A stretch of DNA of 64,000 nucleotides from an uncultured Eubacteriales bacterium (GTDB lineage: Bacteria; Bacillota; Clostridia; Oscillospirales; Oscillospiraceae): assembly GCA_900545495.1 (NCBI GenBank), contig UQZJ01000012.1:1-64000 (forward strand), written 5' to 3'. The position numbers were made by a program, and so were the translations under genes. The notes below the pieces were generated by a model. It was given only the letters and a program-made list of their open reading frames with translations. It was not told the DNA's origin and searched no databases. Within the stretch, counting starts at the first letter, position 1. Each line of letters opens with the position of its first letter. Positions 51,220-60,300 of this stretch are shown one piece after another.

Positions 51220-52020
51220 AAGGTAGAAGTTAAGCTGCCCTGCGTATTCCGGCTTGAACTCGCCGGTCTTCAACTCGATCACCACATAGCAGCGGAGGTT
51301 GAGGTTATAGAACAGCAGGTCGATGTAGAAGTCATCGCCGCCTACGTTGAGGTGGTACTGGTTGCCGAGGAACGCAAAGCCGGTTCCCAGCTCCAGCAGG
51401 AGCTTTGTCACATCCTTGACCAGTGCCTGTTCGATGTCACGCTCTACCATGTCCTCTTTGAATGGGATAAAATCAAAGATATACGGATCTTTCATCGTCT
51501 GGGCCGCGAGTTCACTCTGCGGAGACGGTAGACGGCTTTCAAAGTTAGATACCTTCTCCGCCAGCACCTGCCGCTGATACAGCCCGCTTTCGATCTGGTG
51601 GACCAGCACATTGCGGGACTAGCCGTTCTCTGCGATTTTCTCTGCGTACCAAAGGCGTTCTTTGTTATCAGAGAGCTTGTCCAGCAGAGTAATATTGTGT
51701 CCCCACGGAATTTGTGCAACAGGCTGTTGCACAAATTCATCGTTTTCATCGTTCGGATAGGCCGCCGCGAACTTTGCCATATATTTCAGGTTTCTCACGG
51801 AGTAGCCAGTGGTGTCCGGGAAAGAAATTTTAATGTCAGCGGCAAGGTTTTCAACAAATATGTTGCCCCATGTCTTGTGCTCGTTGATGGCCTCGCCGAT
51901 GGAGTGGTAGAGAACCAGCAGCTCACGATTGACGCTGACCGTTGCACGGTATTGCGCCGTGCGGATATCCTGCTTGATCGACTCGACGATATTGAGGTAT
52001 TCGTTGGAATTCATCAGCAT
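51220..52020 (-). pseudogene. Broken DUF1016/YhcG-type PD-(D/E)xK nuclease gene
   Basis: The 5' part (51619-52020) encodes the DUF1016 N-terminal domain (LYHSIGEAINEH; TGYSVRNLKYMAKFAAAYP) and the next part (down to about 51240) the nuclease domain (FLGNQYHLNVGGDDFYIDLLFYNLNLRCYVVIELK). An in-frame TAG at 51619 stands where the family has tryptophan (ENGWSRN), a one-base change from TGG. The 3' end is also lost: after FYLSAVD the frame runs into unrelated sequence. Two lesions mean it is inactive. Intact YhcG-type genes often sit beside restriction or retron-like systems. Confidence 0.82.
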
Positions 52021-52481
52021 TTTTCGTTTCCCTCCATGAGTTCATGCAGCAGTCCCTGGCAGCCCGCCAGCACATCCTGCCAGGTTGCCTCGAAATCGCC
52101 GGTGTACCACGGGTCGGCAACATCGCCGGGGCGGTCGGTGTAGTCCATTAGAAGGCGGAGCTTGCCGTCCGGGTCGTCACCGCAGATGCGGTGCATATTC
52201 CGCAGATTCGCGCTGTCCATGCCGATCAGCAGATCGTATTCGTCGTAGTCCTGCTTCGTAAGCTGCCGCGCCGTGTGACCGCCGCAGGCGATTCCGTGCT
52301 CGGATAGCTTGCGCCGCGCCGGGGGATAGACCGGATTGCCAATCTCCTCCCGGCTGGTGGCCGCCGACTCGATACGGAATTGTGACGCCAGCCCCGCTTT
52401 CTTCACCAAGTCCTTCATCACGAACTCCGCCATCGGGCTGCGGCAGATATTGCCCAAGCAAACAAAGAGTATTTTTGTCAT
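52014..52481 (-). CDS. Low-molecular-weight protein tyrosine phosphatase
   Basis: A 155-residue phosphatase with the P-loop CLGNICRSPMAE (nucleophile C8, arginine R14) and the general acid in DPWYTGDFE near residue 122. AGGAGA precedes the ATG at 52481. LMW-PTPs act on phosphotyrosine proteins; arsenate reductases share the fold, but the DPWY acid loop favours the phosphatase. It overlaps the start of the YhcG-type gene by 7 bases. Confidence 0.9.
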   Translation of the reverse strand: MTKILFVCLGNICRSPMAEFVMKDLVKKAGLASQFRIESAATSREEIGNPVYPPARRKLSEHGIACGGHTARQLTKQDYDEYDLLIGMDSANLRNMHRICGDDPDGKLRLLMDYTDRPGDVADPWYTGDFEATWQDVLAGCQGLLHELMEGNEKC

Positions 52482-52696
52482 CGCACTCGCTCTCCTGAGA
52501 TATTTCTTTTTTCTCAGTATAGCAGGAAACTGCCTGCGCGTCGAGAGAAGAATGCAGCCACGGCTTTCGCCGCGCATGGCACCGCCATCTGCCGTGTGGG
52601 TGCCCCCCAATGGCGGCGTCCCTGCCGAAGTTGTGATCTGTCGTGTGACGATGCTGTAGAGCAGTTCTCAAAAGTGAGAACTGCTCTACATACACT

Positions 52697-54571
52697 TCAC
52701 TCCGTATAATACTGCGCCTGTGCGTTCCAGAGCGCGTAGTATTTGCCGCCCCGATCGGCGAGCAATTCGGCGTGACTGCCCTGCTGGATGACCGCGCCCT
52801 CGTGGAACACGGCGATCTCGTCGCAGAATTTGCAGGAGGACAGGCGGTGGGAGATATAGATGGCAGTCTTATTGCCTGCGATCTCATCGAACTTGCTGTA
52901 GATCTCTGCCTCGGCGATGGGGTCCAGCGCCGCTGTTGGCTCGTCGAGGATGATAAAGGGCGCGTCCTTATAGAGTGCGCGGGCAATGGCGATCTTCTGC
53001 GCCTCGCCGCCGGAAACCTCGACACCGTCCTCGGAGAGATTTTTGTAAAGCATGGTGTCCAGACCCTTTTCCATCGCTGCAAGACGGTCTGCGAAGCCTG
53101 CATCGATCAGAGCTTTCCTTGCCCGGTCACGGTCATATTCCATGCTGCCCGCCACATTCGCGCCCAAAGGCTGGCAGATGAGCTGGAAATCCTGAAATAC
53201 CACGGAAAATATTCCCATGTAATCGTCATAGCGGTACTTGCGGATGTCGATGCCGTTGAGCAAAATCTGCCCCTCCTGCGGGTCGTACAGGCGACACAGG
53301 AGCTTGATGAAGGTGGTCTTGCCGCTGCCGTTTTCGCCCACGATGGCAAGCCTTTTTCCGACCTTGAACCTCATATTCACATGGCGCAGCGCCCAGATGT
53401 CCGAGCCGGGATAACGGAAGGATACATCCCGAAACTCCACGTCATACTGACGATCCGACCTCTTTTCGGTGGTGAGACTCCCCTGATACATGGAATTGGG
53501 AATGTCGAGAAACGTATAGATGGCCTTGAGGAACTCAGCATTGGCCCGCATATGACTGACGGTGCTCAGTAGCAGGGCGGCGTTGCCGGAAAATGTGGTC
53601 ACGGCGCTGACATACTGGGTCACGCTGCCGATGCCGAAGGCACCGCCCAGCGCCTTCAAGCATACGAACACATACACAACGCCGGAGAGAACAGCGGATA
53701 GAGAGGCGGCCAGCGCCTTGCTCAGTCCCACAGTGGTCTGGGACGCCTTTGCCACGGGAGAGCCGACGCCGAAGATATTCACTGTGCGGACATAATGCTC
53801 CGCCAATTCGCTCTGGCGGTACATTCTGCGATCCATGTCTTTTTCCTTGTCCCCCGGCCGCATGAAAACGAAGTGGCTGAACACGCGATTGCCGAAGCAT
53901 ACCTGCTCTGCCAGCGTGTTCCAGGCAGAATAGGCTCTGCCGACCAGCGCCGGACCAAGGCAGGTAACGGCGGCAATCAGCAGAAGGATGCCCACAAGGA
54001 AAAGCGGGTGATTGAGAGCGGTCAATTTTCCCGCCGAGGTCGGGACTTGCCGGGTGAACAGGCTCACCGTCAAGGCGGCAGCCCCTAAAATGCCAGTGAT
54101 GCCTTGGACTGCCTGCGTATAGTACAGCTTGAGATGGGCAAAGCCCCAACCGGACCAGTCGGCATTCTGCCGGATCTGAGAGAACAGATCCCGTGTTTCC
54201 TGCCTGTCACAGTCGGCATAATCCATCCGCAGAAATTTCTCGGTATACAGAACTTCTTTCTGTCTGTCAAGCAGTTCGCTCCGGACATTTTTCCACCTCT
54301 CCAGCACGGCCTTGAGCAGCTCTGCCGCAGCACTGACCGCTACGATCCAAAGGACCCATTTGGCCAGAATCTCCGGTCTGCGAAGGGTGGATAGTTCATC
54401 GACAAGCCGGGCGGAGAGCCAGATGACCGCATAGGGCGATGCTGCCTCCACAGCAGCACAGAGGATAAACGGCATAAAGCAGCCCGGTGCGATCCGGCGC
54501 ATATCTCGTGCCGCCCGGCGGTGGATGGCAAAGGTCTCCCGCAGGCTCATGCCCTCAGCTTTCTTCTTCAT
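52697..54571 (-). CDS. ABC exporter half-transporter (second of a pair)
   Basis: A 624-residue fused membrane/ATPase protein. Six membrane helices fill residues about 25-330, with an ATPase domain behind them. Walker A is GENGSGKT, the signature is VSGGEAQKIAIARAL and Walker B FIILDEPTAALD. AGGAGG lies before the ATG at 54571, which overlaps the upstream half-transporter by 17 bases. With that partner it should form a heterodimeric exporter of drugs or peptides. Confidence 0.9.
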   Translation of the reverse strand: MKKKAEGMSLRETFAIHRRAARDMRRIAPGCFMPFILCAAVEAASPYAVIWLSARLVDELSTLRRPEILAKWVLWIVAVSAAAELLKAVLERWKNVRSELLDRQKEVLYTEKFLRMDYADCDRQETRDLFSQIRQNADWSGWGFAHLKLYYTQAVQGITGILGAAALTVSLFTRQVPTSAGKLTALNHPLFLVGILLLIAAVTCLGPALVGRAYSAWNTLAEQVCFGNRVFSHFVFMRPGDKEKDMDRRMYRQSELAEHYVRTVNIFGVGSPVAKASQTTVGLSKALAASLSAVLSGVVYVFVCLKALGGAFGIGSVTQYVSAVTTFSGNAALLLSTVSHMRANAEFLKAIYTFLDIPNSMYQGSLTTEKRSDRQYDVEFRDVSFRYPGSDIWALRHVNMRFKVGKRLAIVGENGSGKTTFIKLLCRLYDPQEGQILLNGIDIRKYRYDDYMGIFSVVFQDFQLICQPLGANVAGSMEYDRDRARKALIDAGFADRLAAMEKGLDTMLYKNLSEDGVEVSGGEAQKIAIARALYKDAPFIILDEPTAALDPIAEAEIYSKFDEIAGNKTAIYISHRLSSCKFCDEIAVFHEGAVIQQGSHAELLADRGGKYYALWNAQAQYYTE

Positions 54572-56378
54572 CCTGCACACCTCCTTCCTGATAATAGCGG
54601 CTCTGCACGGCAAATAGCTCCGCATAAGCACCGCCCTTTGCCAGTAACTCCTTGTGGGTACCCTCCTCGGCGATGCCGCCGTCTGCTATAAAGAGGATGC
54701 GGTCACAGAAGCGGGTGGACGCCAGCCGGTGGGAGATGAACACGGAGGTCTTACCCGCCGTCATATCGCTGTACTTTTGGTAAATATCGTTTTCCGCAAT
54801 GGGATCCAGCGCCGCCGTAGGCTCGTCCAGAACGAGGATGGGCCCGTCCTTATAAAGCGCTCTCGCCAGCATCAGCCGCTGGGTCTGGCCGCCGGAGAGC
54901 TGTACGCCGTCCAGATACACCTCCCGGCCAAAGTGGGTATCCACCCCTTGGGGGAATTTGGCAATAGTCTCTGTCAAGCCGGCCTGTGCAAGGCAGTGAT
55001 CGACTTTTACTCTGTCGATATGCTCGGTGGTCTGGGCAACACATTCCGCAATGGTGGTATCCAAAATGGAAAACCCCTGAAATACAGCGGAAAACAGGCG
55101 GTAATACGCGCTGCGGTCAAATTCACGAATATCCTGCCCGTTTAGCAGCACGCGCCCCTCGGTGGGGTCGTAGAAGCCGCAAAGCAGCATAACCATGGTG
55201 GTCTTGCCCGCACCGTTCAAGCCCACCACCGCCAGCTTTTCGCCGGGATGGATGGTCAGGTCTATGTGTCTGAGAATATCCCTCTCCGTGCCCGGATAGC
55301 GGAAGGACACGTTCTCCAGCCGCAGCTCATACCCGTCGGCTACGGGCGGCTGCACTCCGCCCTCAAACTGAAACGGCTCCGGAATGTTCAGATATTCCTG
55401 TATTTTGGACAGGTCGATGCTCTCCTTATGCAGTTGGCTGCACTGGGTCAGGATGCCGGTCACCCACGATGCAGCGCCGCTGACGGCGGTAAAGTAGAGC
55501 AAAAATGTCGATGCAGGCCAGCCATGTACCAGAGTTTGCCGAATCAGATACGCATACGCGATGCCGTTGCGAAGAAGCGTCAGCGCCATGTCAGCCACAT
55601 TAGCCCAGAGATAAGTCCTTTCCCGGCGGGCGATGAAGGCGGAGAGTGCCTTCATGGATTTTTCCCGCAATTCCCGCAGCCAAGGGGCTAAACCAAAGAC
55701 GCGGATGTCCTTGGCAAGCTGTATCTGCCGAGGCTGCGTCAGAAAATAGTGCAGTTCCTTGTCATACTGTTCCCGTTCATCCCGGTGGCGGTACTCCCAC
55801 TCACTGATGTAGTGGGAAACGAAGAAGTCTGCTGCGGCGGTCAGCACCACCAGCAGGATCAAAAAGCGGCTCAAGCGGGAGAACAGCAGCAGATATACGG
55901 CAAAGCCGCCGAGATTTGCCAGCAGCTCCGTCAGCGTTCGCCAAATATGCTCCGCCGCATCGTCGTTGCCGCTGGTGGCCCGCTGCGCCTGCTCCTCCAG
56001 CTTCAGAATTTTGGAGTCGTGGACATTTGGGTAGGAGGTCTCGCCGCTTTTCCGGGAGATCATGCGGATGATGGCACAGCGAACATCGATCTCACCGGGC
56101 ATCCGGATGGCATCGCAATACGCCGCAGCCCCCTGTAAGAGAAGAAGTGCCGCTGTGAAAAATCCGATAGTTGTCAGCAACTCCCCCACGGGAACGCCCT
56201 GCTCCACCCTCGTAAGAATTTCCGGTGTGACATAGAGCTGCGCCAAATCCAACGCCACTTTGATGGCCGCGACCACAACGCAAAGGAGCAGCACTCTCCT
56301 GCGCTTCTCCCAAGCGGTCCGCACCATAAAGCAGACATTTTGCCGGACGCTGTACTTCGGTTTTTCTCTGTGTTTCAT
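54555..56378 (-). CDS. ABC exporter half-transporter (first of a pair)
   Basis: A 607-residue fused exporter subunit. The membrane domain covers residues about 28-320, the ATPase about 350-595. Walker A GLNGAGKT, signature LSGGQTQRLMLARAL and Walker B ILVLDEPTAALD are intact. No peptidase-C39 domain is present. It is coupled to the second half-transporter and sits after a LytTR/GHKL two-component pair, a layout used for bacteriocin immunity or peptide export. The cargo peptide was not found. Confidence 0.9.
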   Translation of the reverse strand: MKHREKPKYSVRQNVCFMVRTAWEKRRRVLLLCVVVAAIKVALDLAQLYVTPEILTRVEQGVPVGELLTTIGFFTAALLLLQGAAAYCDAIRMPGEIDVRCAIIRMISRKSGETSYPNVHDSKILKLEEQAQRATSGNDDAAEHIWRTLTELLANLGGFAVYLLLFSRLSRFLILLVVLTAAADFFVSHYISEWEYRHRDEREQYDKELHYFLTQPRQIQLAKDIRVFGLAPWLRELREKSMKALSAFIARRERTYLWANVADMALTLLRNGIAYAYLIRQTLVHGWPASTFLLYFTAVSGAASWVTGILTQCSQLHKESIDLSKIQEYLNIPEPFQFEGGVQPPVADGYELRLENVSFRYPGTERDILRHIDLTIHPGEKLAVVGLNGAGKTTMVMLLCGFYDPTEGRVLLNGQDIREFDRSAYYRLFSAVFQGFSILDTTIAECVAQTTEHIDRVKVDHCLAQAGLTETIAKFPQGVDTHFGREVYLDGVQLSGGQTQRLMLARALYKDGPILVLDEPTAALDPIAENDIYQKYSDMTAGKTSVFISHRLASTRFCDRILFIADGGIAEEGTHKELLAKGGAYAELFAVQSRYYQEGGVQDEEES

Positions 56379-56407
56379 GTCGTTTCACCTCACGCACATA
56401 GCATAGC

Positions 56408-56437
56408 AGAAAAAATCGCCCCCGGTTGATTCCGGGG
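56408..56437 (-). terminator. Hairpin with T-run between the kinase and exporter genes
   Basis: CCCCGG-N6-CCGGGG (56420-56437) followed on the - strand by GCGATTTTTT. It lies in the 94-base gap after the GHKL gene and may partly uncouple regulator and exporter expression. Confidence 0.6.
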
Positions 56438-56472
56438 ACGAATCGCTTTTTCCGGGGGATGAATTGCAGCTC

Positions 56473-57135
56473 TCACTCCTGCGGAAGCAGTATTTCAGTG
56501 GTGAATGCACCGTCCTCGCTGTTGCGGCTGATGTATCCGTCCAGCCGCTCCACGATGGCGTCGATGCGAACAAGGCCAAAGCCATGCCCCTCGCCCTTGG
56601 TGCTGCGGAACAGCCCTCCCTCCTTCTGCATTTTCTTCCCGGCGGTAAAATTGGTGAAGGAGATGTAGAGCTGGGTGTTTTTCATATCCATATAGACCCG
56701 GATGAGGCGCTTATCCTCCGGCAGCTTCATGCTGGCCTCAATGGCGTTGTCGAAGAGATTGCCGAGGATGCAGCAGAGATCGATCTCCGAGGACTTCAGC
56801 CGGACGGGGATGTGGGCATCCGCCACTACCTCGATGCCCTTTGCCTTTGCAAGGGAGATTTTGGAGTTCAAGATGGCGTCGGTCATGGGATTGCCGGTCT
56901 TGATGACCGTGTCCACGGTTTGCAGATCGGTGTCCAGCAGGTCGAGGTAGTTTTGGATGGCGTCCCAATCTCCCGCGGCAGCGTAAGCCTTCATGGTCTG
57001 AATATGGTTGCGGTAGTCATGCCGCCAGCCGCGGATCTGGCGGTACATATTGTCTACCTCCCGGTAATGCGTTTCGATCAGCTCCTGCTGATAGGAGGCG
57101 AGCTGCTTTTCGATTTTCTTTGCAAACAATTCCAT
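56473..57135 (-). CDS. GHKL-type sensor kinase lacking a membrane sensor domain
   Basis: A 220-residue histidine kinase of the AgrC/VirS group. It has the H-box in WRHDYRNHIQT (residues about 37-47, phospho-accepting H39), the N-box NLFDNAIEAS near 126 and the G-box GEGHGFGLVR near 183. AgrC-type kinases carry six N-terminal membrane helices; here there is none, and the protein starts with a short coiled-coil linker. It might be soluble, truncated or dependent on another membrane protein. It is 5 bases after the LytTR regulator gene. Confidence 0.85.
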   Translation of the reverse strand: MELFAKKIEKQLASYQQELIETHYREVDNMYRQIRGWRHDYRNHIQTMKAYAAAGDWDAIQNYLDLLDTDLQTVDTVIKTGNPMTDAILNSKISLAKAKGIEVVADAHIPVRLKSSEIDLCCILGNLFDNAIEASMKLPEDKRLIRVYMDMKNTQLYISFTNFTAGKKMQKEGGLFRSTKGEGHGFGLVRIDAIVERLDGYISRNSEDGAFTTEILLPQE

Positions 57136-57140
57136 ACGCC

Positions 57141-57839
57141 TTACCTCATGTTGATAATGGCACGGTTGACGCCCTCATACGCGCCCCGCGGCAGCGGGAT
57201 GGCGGTTCCGTCGCTCAGCCGGATCTCCGTCTTGGTGACGCGGCTGATCTGCGTCAGATTCACGAGCGCAGAGCGCCCCACGCGGTAGAAGCACTCGTCG
57301 AGCTGCTTTTCAAGCTCGCCCAATGTCATTTTCACCGTCACATCCGTTCGCGCGTGAACGGTCACATAGTTGCCGAGCACATCTGCATATCGAATCTGAT
57401 AAATCGGCACACGCACCATTTCTCCGCCGGCCTCGAAATGCAAGACCCGTTCGTTTTTTGTTAGCTTTTCCACGGCGCGGTCCAGCACCAACCGGAGCTT
57501 TTCTTCCTTCACGGGCTTCATCAGATAGTGGAGCGCTGCCACCTCGTAGCCCTCTGAAATATAATCGGAGTAGCCGGTGATGAAAATGATCTGCACCGTG
57601 TCGTTGCTCTTGCGAAGCTCTTTTGCCATCGTGACGCCGTCCATCGCGCCCATTTCGATATCCAGCAGGAGAATGTCGTAGTCGCTTTCTTCTGCGTAGC
57701 GGAACAGGAAGCTCTCGGCGGAGGGAAAATCGTCGATATGCACCGTGTGACCGGCGGACGAAGCCCAGGCGCGCACCATATTCAAAACAAACTGTCTGTC
57801 CGCACCGGAGTCATCGCAGATTGCAATTTTGTACTTCAT
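57141..57839 (-). CDS. LytTR-family response regulator
   Basis: A 232-residue regulator. The receiver domain (residues 1-120) has the acidic pair DD at 9-10, phospho-acceptor D in LLLDIEMG (about 59) and K in LMKPVKEE (about 108). The C-terminal LytTR domain (about 135-230) binds DNA (YQIRYADVLGNYVTVH; YRVGRSALVNLTQI). It lies under promoter-module copy 3, followed by its GHKL kinase and the exporter genes, so it most likely controls export. Confidence 0.92.
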   Translation of the reverse strand: MKYKIAICDDSGADRQFVLNMVRAWASSAGHTVHIDDFPSAESFLFRYAEESDYDILLLDIEMGAMDGVTMAKELRKSNDTVQIIFITGYSDYISEGYEVAALHYLMKPVKEEKLRLVLDRAVEKLTKNERVLHFEAGGEMVRVPIYQIRYADVLGNYVTVHARTDVTVKMTLGELEKQLDECFYRVGRSALVNLTQISRVTKTEIRLSDGTAIPLPRGAYEGVNRAIINMR

Positions 57840-57925
57840 ACCCTCACCAACCCCATCTAAGCGATAATCTGTAATAAGCATATTGTGACGCGGCACGGCA
57901 TGGTGTCCGTCACCATCCCACCCAC

Positions 57926-58012
57926 GTCCCATATCCGCTTGGCATCTGTCCTGTGATATTCTTATTCTATCAAAAAAGCCGGAATAATCAAGTGGCGCGT
58001 CAAAGCCTCGAC
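57926..58012 (-). repeat. Shared promoter module, copy 3
   Basis: On the - strand TTGATT (57986-57991), 16 bases, TAGAAT (57964-57969), within about 85 bases homologous to copy 2. It drives the LytTR operon. The adjoining sequence (58008-58035) has an imperfect hairpin, GACTGTATTGAT/ATCGATGCAGTC. The rest of 58036-58140 shows nothing I can assign. Confidence 0.75.
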
Positions 58013-58140
58013 TGTATTGATCTTAATCGATGCAGTCATTTCTTACCATTTTCAAGGATAGGCAGCAGTATCCGTAAATAACCATACCTGTGTTCTGAAG
58101 CAAAGCATACGCAAAATAGCAGGGCTATGATCGCTGCGTA

Positions 58141-58293
58141 TCATTTATAAAACGCGATCATCTCAGCAACACTCACTTCGAAATTTCCAATACAAAATAC
58201 GCTGCCAGCCCCAAATGTGTTAGAGCATAAGAGATAAATACGATAGCTATAAGTAACATCACCGTTGCAATGGCTCTGCATATTCGCTACCAT
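58141..58293 (-). CDS. Possible 50-residue protein behind the ArdA-like gene
   Basis: A short frame whose ATG starts 2 bases after the ArdA-like gene stop, so it could be translationally coupled. It encodes a Ser/Tyr/Cys-containing product (VTYSYRIYLLCSNTFGAG ... VSVAEMIAFYK). There is no separate ribosome site and no family is recognised. It may be a remnant. Confidence 0.35.
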   Translation of the reverse strand: MVANMQSHCNGDVTYSYRIYLLCSNTFGAGSVFCIGNFEVSVAEMIAFYK

Positions 58294-58294
58294 G

Positions 58295-59329
58295 TTACAT
58301 GCGCAGGAAACCGTCAAGGACAACCTCCTGCACTTCGTCCAGCGCCGACAGAAGCGCGGCGAGGTCATTGAGCTCGTTGAGACTGATCTCTAACCCGTCC
58401 AAATGGGGAGCGAGATACTCAAAGGCATAGTAGTCTTCGATCTCCATGTACAGGATATCGTCTGTCTGAAGGCGTACCTTGTCCAGCGCGTCCCACAACT
58501 CCCATGAAGAGACGGGCAAGTTCAGCTTGGCATATCTTTTCACAGCGTCGAGGTATTCCTCGTCAGCGGGGAGGACGAGGGTGTAGTCCGGCTTTCCATC
58601 GACACGCAGCGTCATACGGAGCATTTCATCCCTGCTCTCATCCCGCCAAGGCTCTACCGGCGAAAGGTAGCTGCGGTCGATCCCCATATCCGGCGTCAGC
58701 AAACTGCGGGCGTTGGGAACAAAGGCACTGTACCGAGCATAGTTGTACCCCTGTGGGTCAACAAGGAAACCGTCCTTTCCCTCAGCGTCAAGGATGAGCA
58801 GGCAGTGCCTGGCGTCATCATCGTGTCGGATGGAATTTTTGTTCTCTGCGATGAAATCATAGTCAGCCAGCAGTGCGCGGCTGAACTGTTGGAACCGCTG
58901 GCTTGGCAGCTCAATGACCTTACCGCTTTCAATGAGCTGCCGTGCGGTCCCCTTACCATCCAGCGCGTTCAGCTCATCCACGCTTGCGCTGCCGCCGTGC
59001 AGGTTCATGAGCTCCTTCAGCTCGAAAAGTTCCAGCTTGTGCGCCATCGCCTGAAACTGCGCGGCCTCGCCGGTGTCGAAGCTGTCCAACCGTTTGGCGA
59101 GGTAGTTCAGTTCCTCCACATTGACCGTGAGCATTTCCACTCGCTTGAGAACAGTGTAGAAGCTGTCGACCTCCTCCACCTTGCAGTCCGCCTTGACCGC
59201 GTCGCCGATCTCCAACGCCACCAACAGCTCCATGCAGTGTGCGTACTGGTCGCGGGGAATGGGGAACGGGATGGTCGCCACACCGTATTCCGGGTGGCTG
59301 GGGTTACTGAGAACCGCTTGAATCATCAT
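58295..59329 (-). CDS. ArdA-like antirestriction protein
   Basis: A 344-residue acidic protein. The first 100 residues resemble the ArdA-like segments of Firmicutes mobile elements (FPIPRDQYAHCMELLVALEIGDA; VEELNYLAKRLDSFD). The C-terminal half repeats a similar theme (LVLPADEEYLDAVKRYAKL; ISLNELNDLAALL). Very acidic, DNA-mimic-like composition fits antirestriction, which protects incoming elements. GGAGGA precedes the ATG. It overlaps the upstream small gene by 26 bases. Confidence 0.7.
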   Translation of the reverse strand: MMIQAVLSNPSHPEYGVATIPFPIPRDQYAHCMELLVALEIGDAVKADCKVEEVDSFYTVLKRVEMLTVNVEELNYLAKRLDSFDTGEAAQFQAMAHKLELFELKELMNLHGGSASVDELNALDGKGTARQLIESGKVIELPSQRFQQFSRALLADYDFIAENKNSIRHDDDARHCLLILDAEGKDGFLVDPQGYNYARYSAFVPNARSLLTPDMGIDRSYLSPVEPWRDESRDEMLRMTLRVDGKPDYTLVLPADEEYLDAVKRYAKLNLPVSSWELWDALDKVRLQTDDILYMEIEDYYAFEYLAPHLDGLEISLNELNDLAALLSALDEVQEVVLDGFLRM

Positions 59330-59537
59330 TTTTGTTTTCCTCCGATCCGTTGATTTTGTTCATTCTGGTCCGCAGGCAGGTCCCGTCCGCGCCCCAGCAG
59401 AGAAAACCGTGGCGGGGATAGGGGCAGTCCTTGCAATCCGGGGAATGGCTGCAAACAGGCTCCGGCAGCGGCTCCTGCTGAAAGCCGGGGAAGTGCGGAA
59501 GAATGAGTTTGAAGTGGATCGTGCCATGAATTTCCAT
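59304..59537 (-). CDS. Small cysteine-rich protein
   Basis: A 77-residue protein with a central cysteine cluster, CSHSPDCKDCPYPRHGFLCWGADGTC (first cysteine near residue 30), which may bind zinc or an Fe-S cluster. AAGGAGG before 59537 sets the start. It lies between two accessory genes in the same direction and is probably co-transcribed. Not recognised. Confidence 0.6.
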   Translation of the reverse strand: MEIHGTIHFKLILPHFPGFQQEPLPEPVCSHSPDCKDCPYPRHGFLCWGADGTCLRTRMNKINGSEENKNDDSSGSQ

Positions 59538-59596
59538 CGTCTTTTCCTCCTTAAACCAAAAAATGCCGGACATCTCTGTCCGGCCTGCGTGGATAC

Positions 59597-60274
59597 TTAT
59601 TTCATTGTCATGGTGCTCTGTTCCGGTGCGTCTCGCTGCCGCAGAGCATCCGTGGGCAGCAGTCCGCCGACCTGCTCCATCAACTCCGCCAGTTCCCGAT
59701 CCCGTCCAAACGAAAGGCTTTCATCCTGTTCACGGACAAACCTTAGCGCACGGTAGATCTCCGCAAGCTGCTCCGGCTCAAAAAGGGCGTCTTTTGGAAC
59801 AAGCCCGCTGCGCACGGTAAAGTCACGTTTAGCGGCTTCGTAGTCGCCCTGAAAATAGTGTCCGTGATGGACGCCTTTGCGGTCGAAGTCCCACTCCCAA
59901 GTCACGAATTGGACGCCCCGCTCGGTGGGGTGGCCCGCCAGCACTGCGTCACCGAAGTCAGCAAGGATGCGGTAGTCACCAGTGAGATCGGTCGCCTTGA
60001 GCCGCGGGGCAGTTTCCAGAATCGCCATGTATTCTGAAGTCATTTTAGCAGTGTCGATCACCGCCTGCAAAGTGTCCTGCGCGCCGAGGGCATCGACACG
60101 CTCCTGCCGGTACAGCACGCTGCCTTTGCCGGAGATACGGCAGAGGTCGCTGCCGTTCCATTTGACGGGGAGCTGCTGATCCTCCGCAGGCATGGTTTCA
60201 AAATCCATGCGGCGAAGGCGGATACTGGTCTCTTCGAGGTAACGGAGCTGTGCCGTTTCATTTTGACTGTCCAT
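59597..60274 (-). CDS. Mobile-element accessory protein of unknown function
   Basis: A 225-residue soluble protein. The stretch TSEYMAILETAPRLKATDL and a WEWDFDRKGVHHGHYF block recall proteins encoded beside ArdA in integrative elements, but no defined domain is recognised. AGGAGG before 60274 fixes the start. A full terminator hairpin with a T-run lies just upstream, so the gene is either under attenuation or preceded by another unit. Confidence 0.6.
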   Translation of the reverse strand: MDSQNETAQLRYLEETSIRLRRMDFETMPAEDQQLPVKWNGSDLCRISGKGSVLYRQERVDALGAQDTLQAVIDTAKMTSEYMAILETAPRLKATDLTGDYRILADFGDAVLAGHPTERGVQFVTWEWDFDRKGVHHGHYFQGDYEAAKRDFTVRSGLVPKDALFEPEQLAEIYRALRFVREQDESLSFGRDRELAELMEQVGGLLPTDALRQRDAPEQSTMTMK

Positions 60275-60300
60275 TTTGTGTTCCTCCTGCAAAAAAATAA

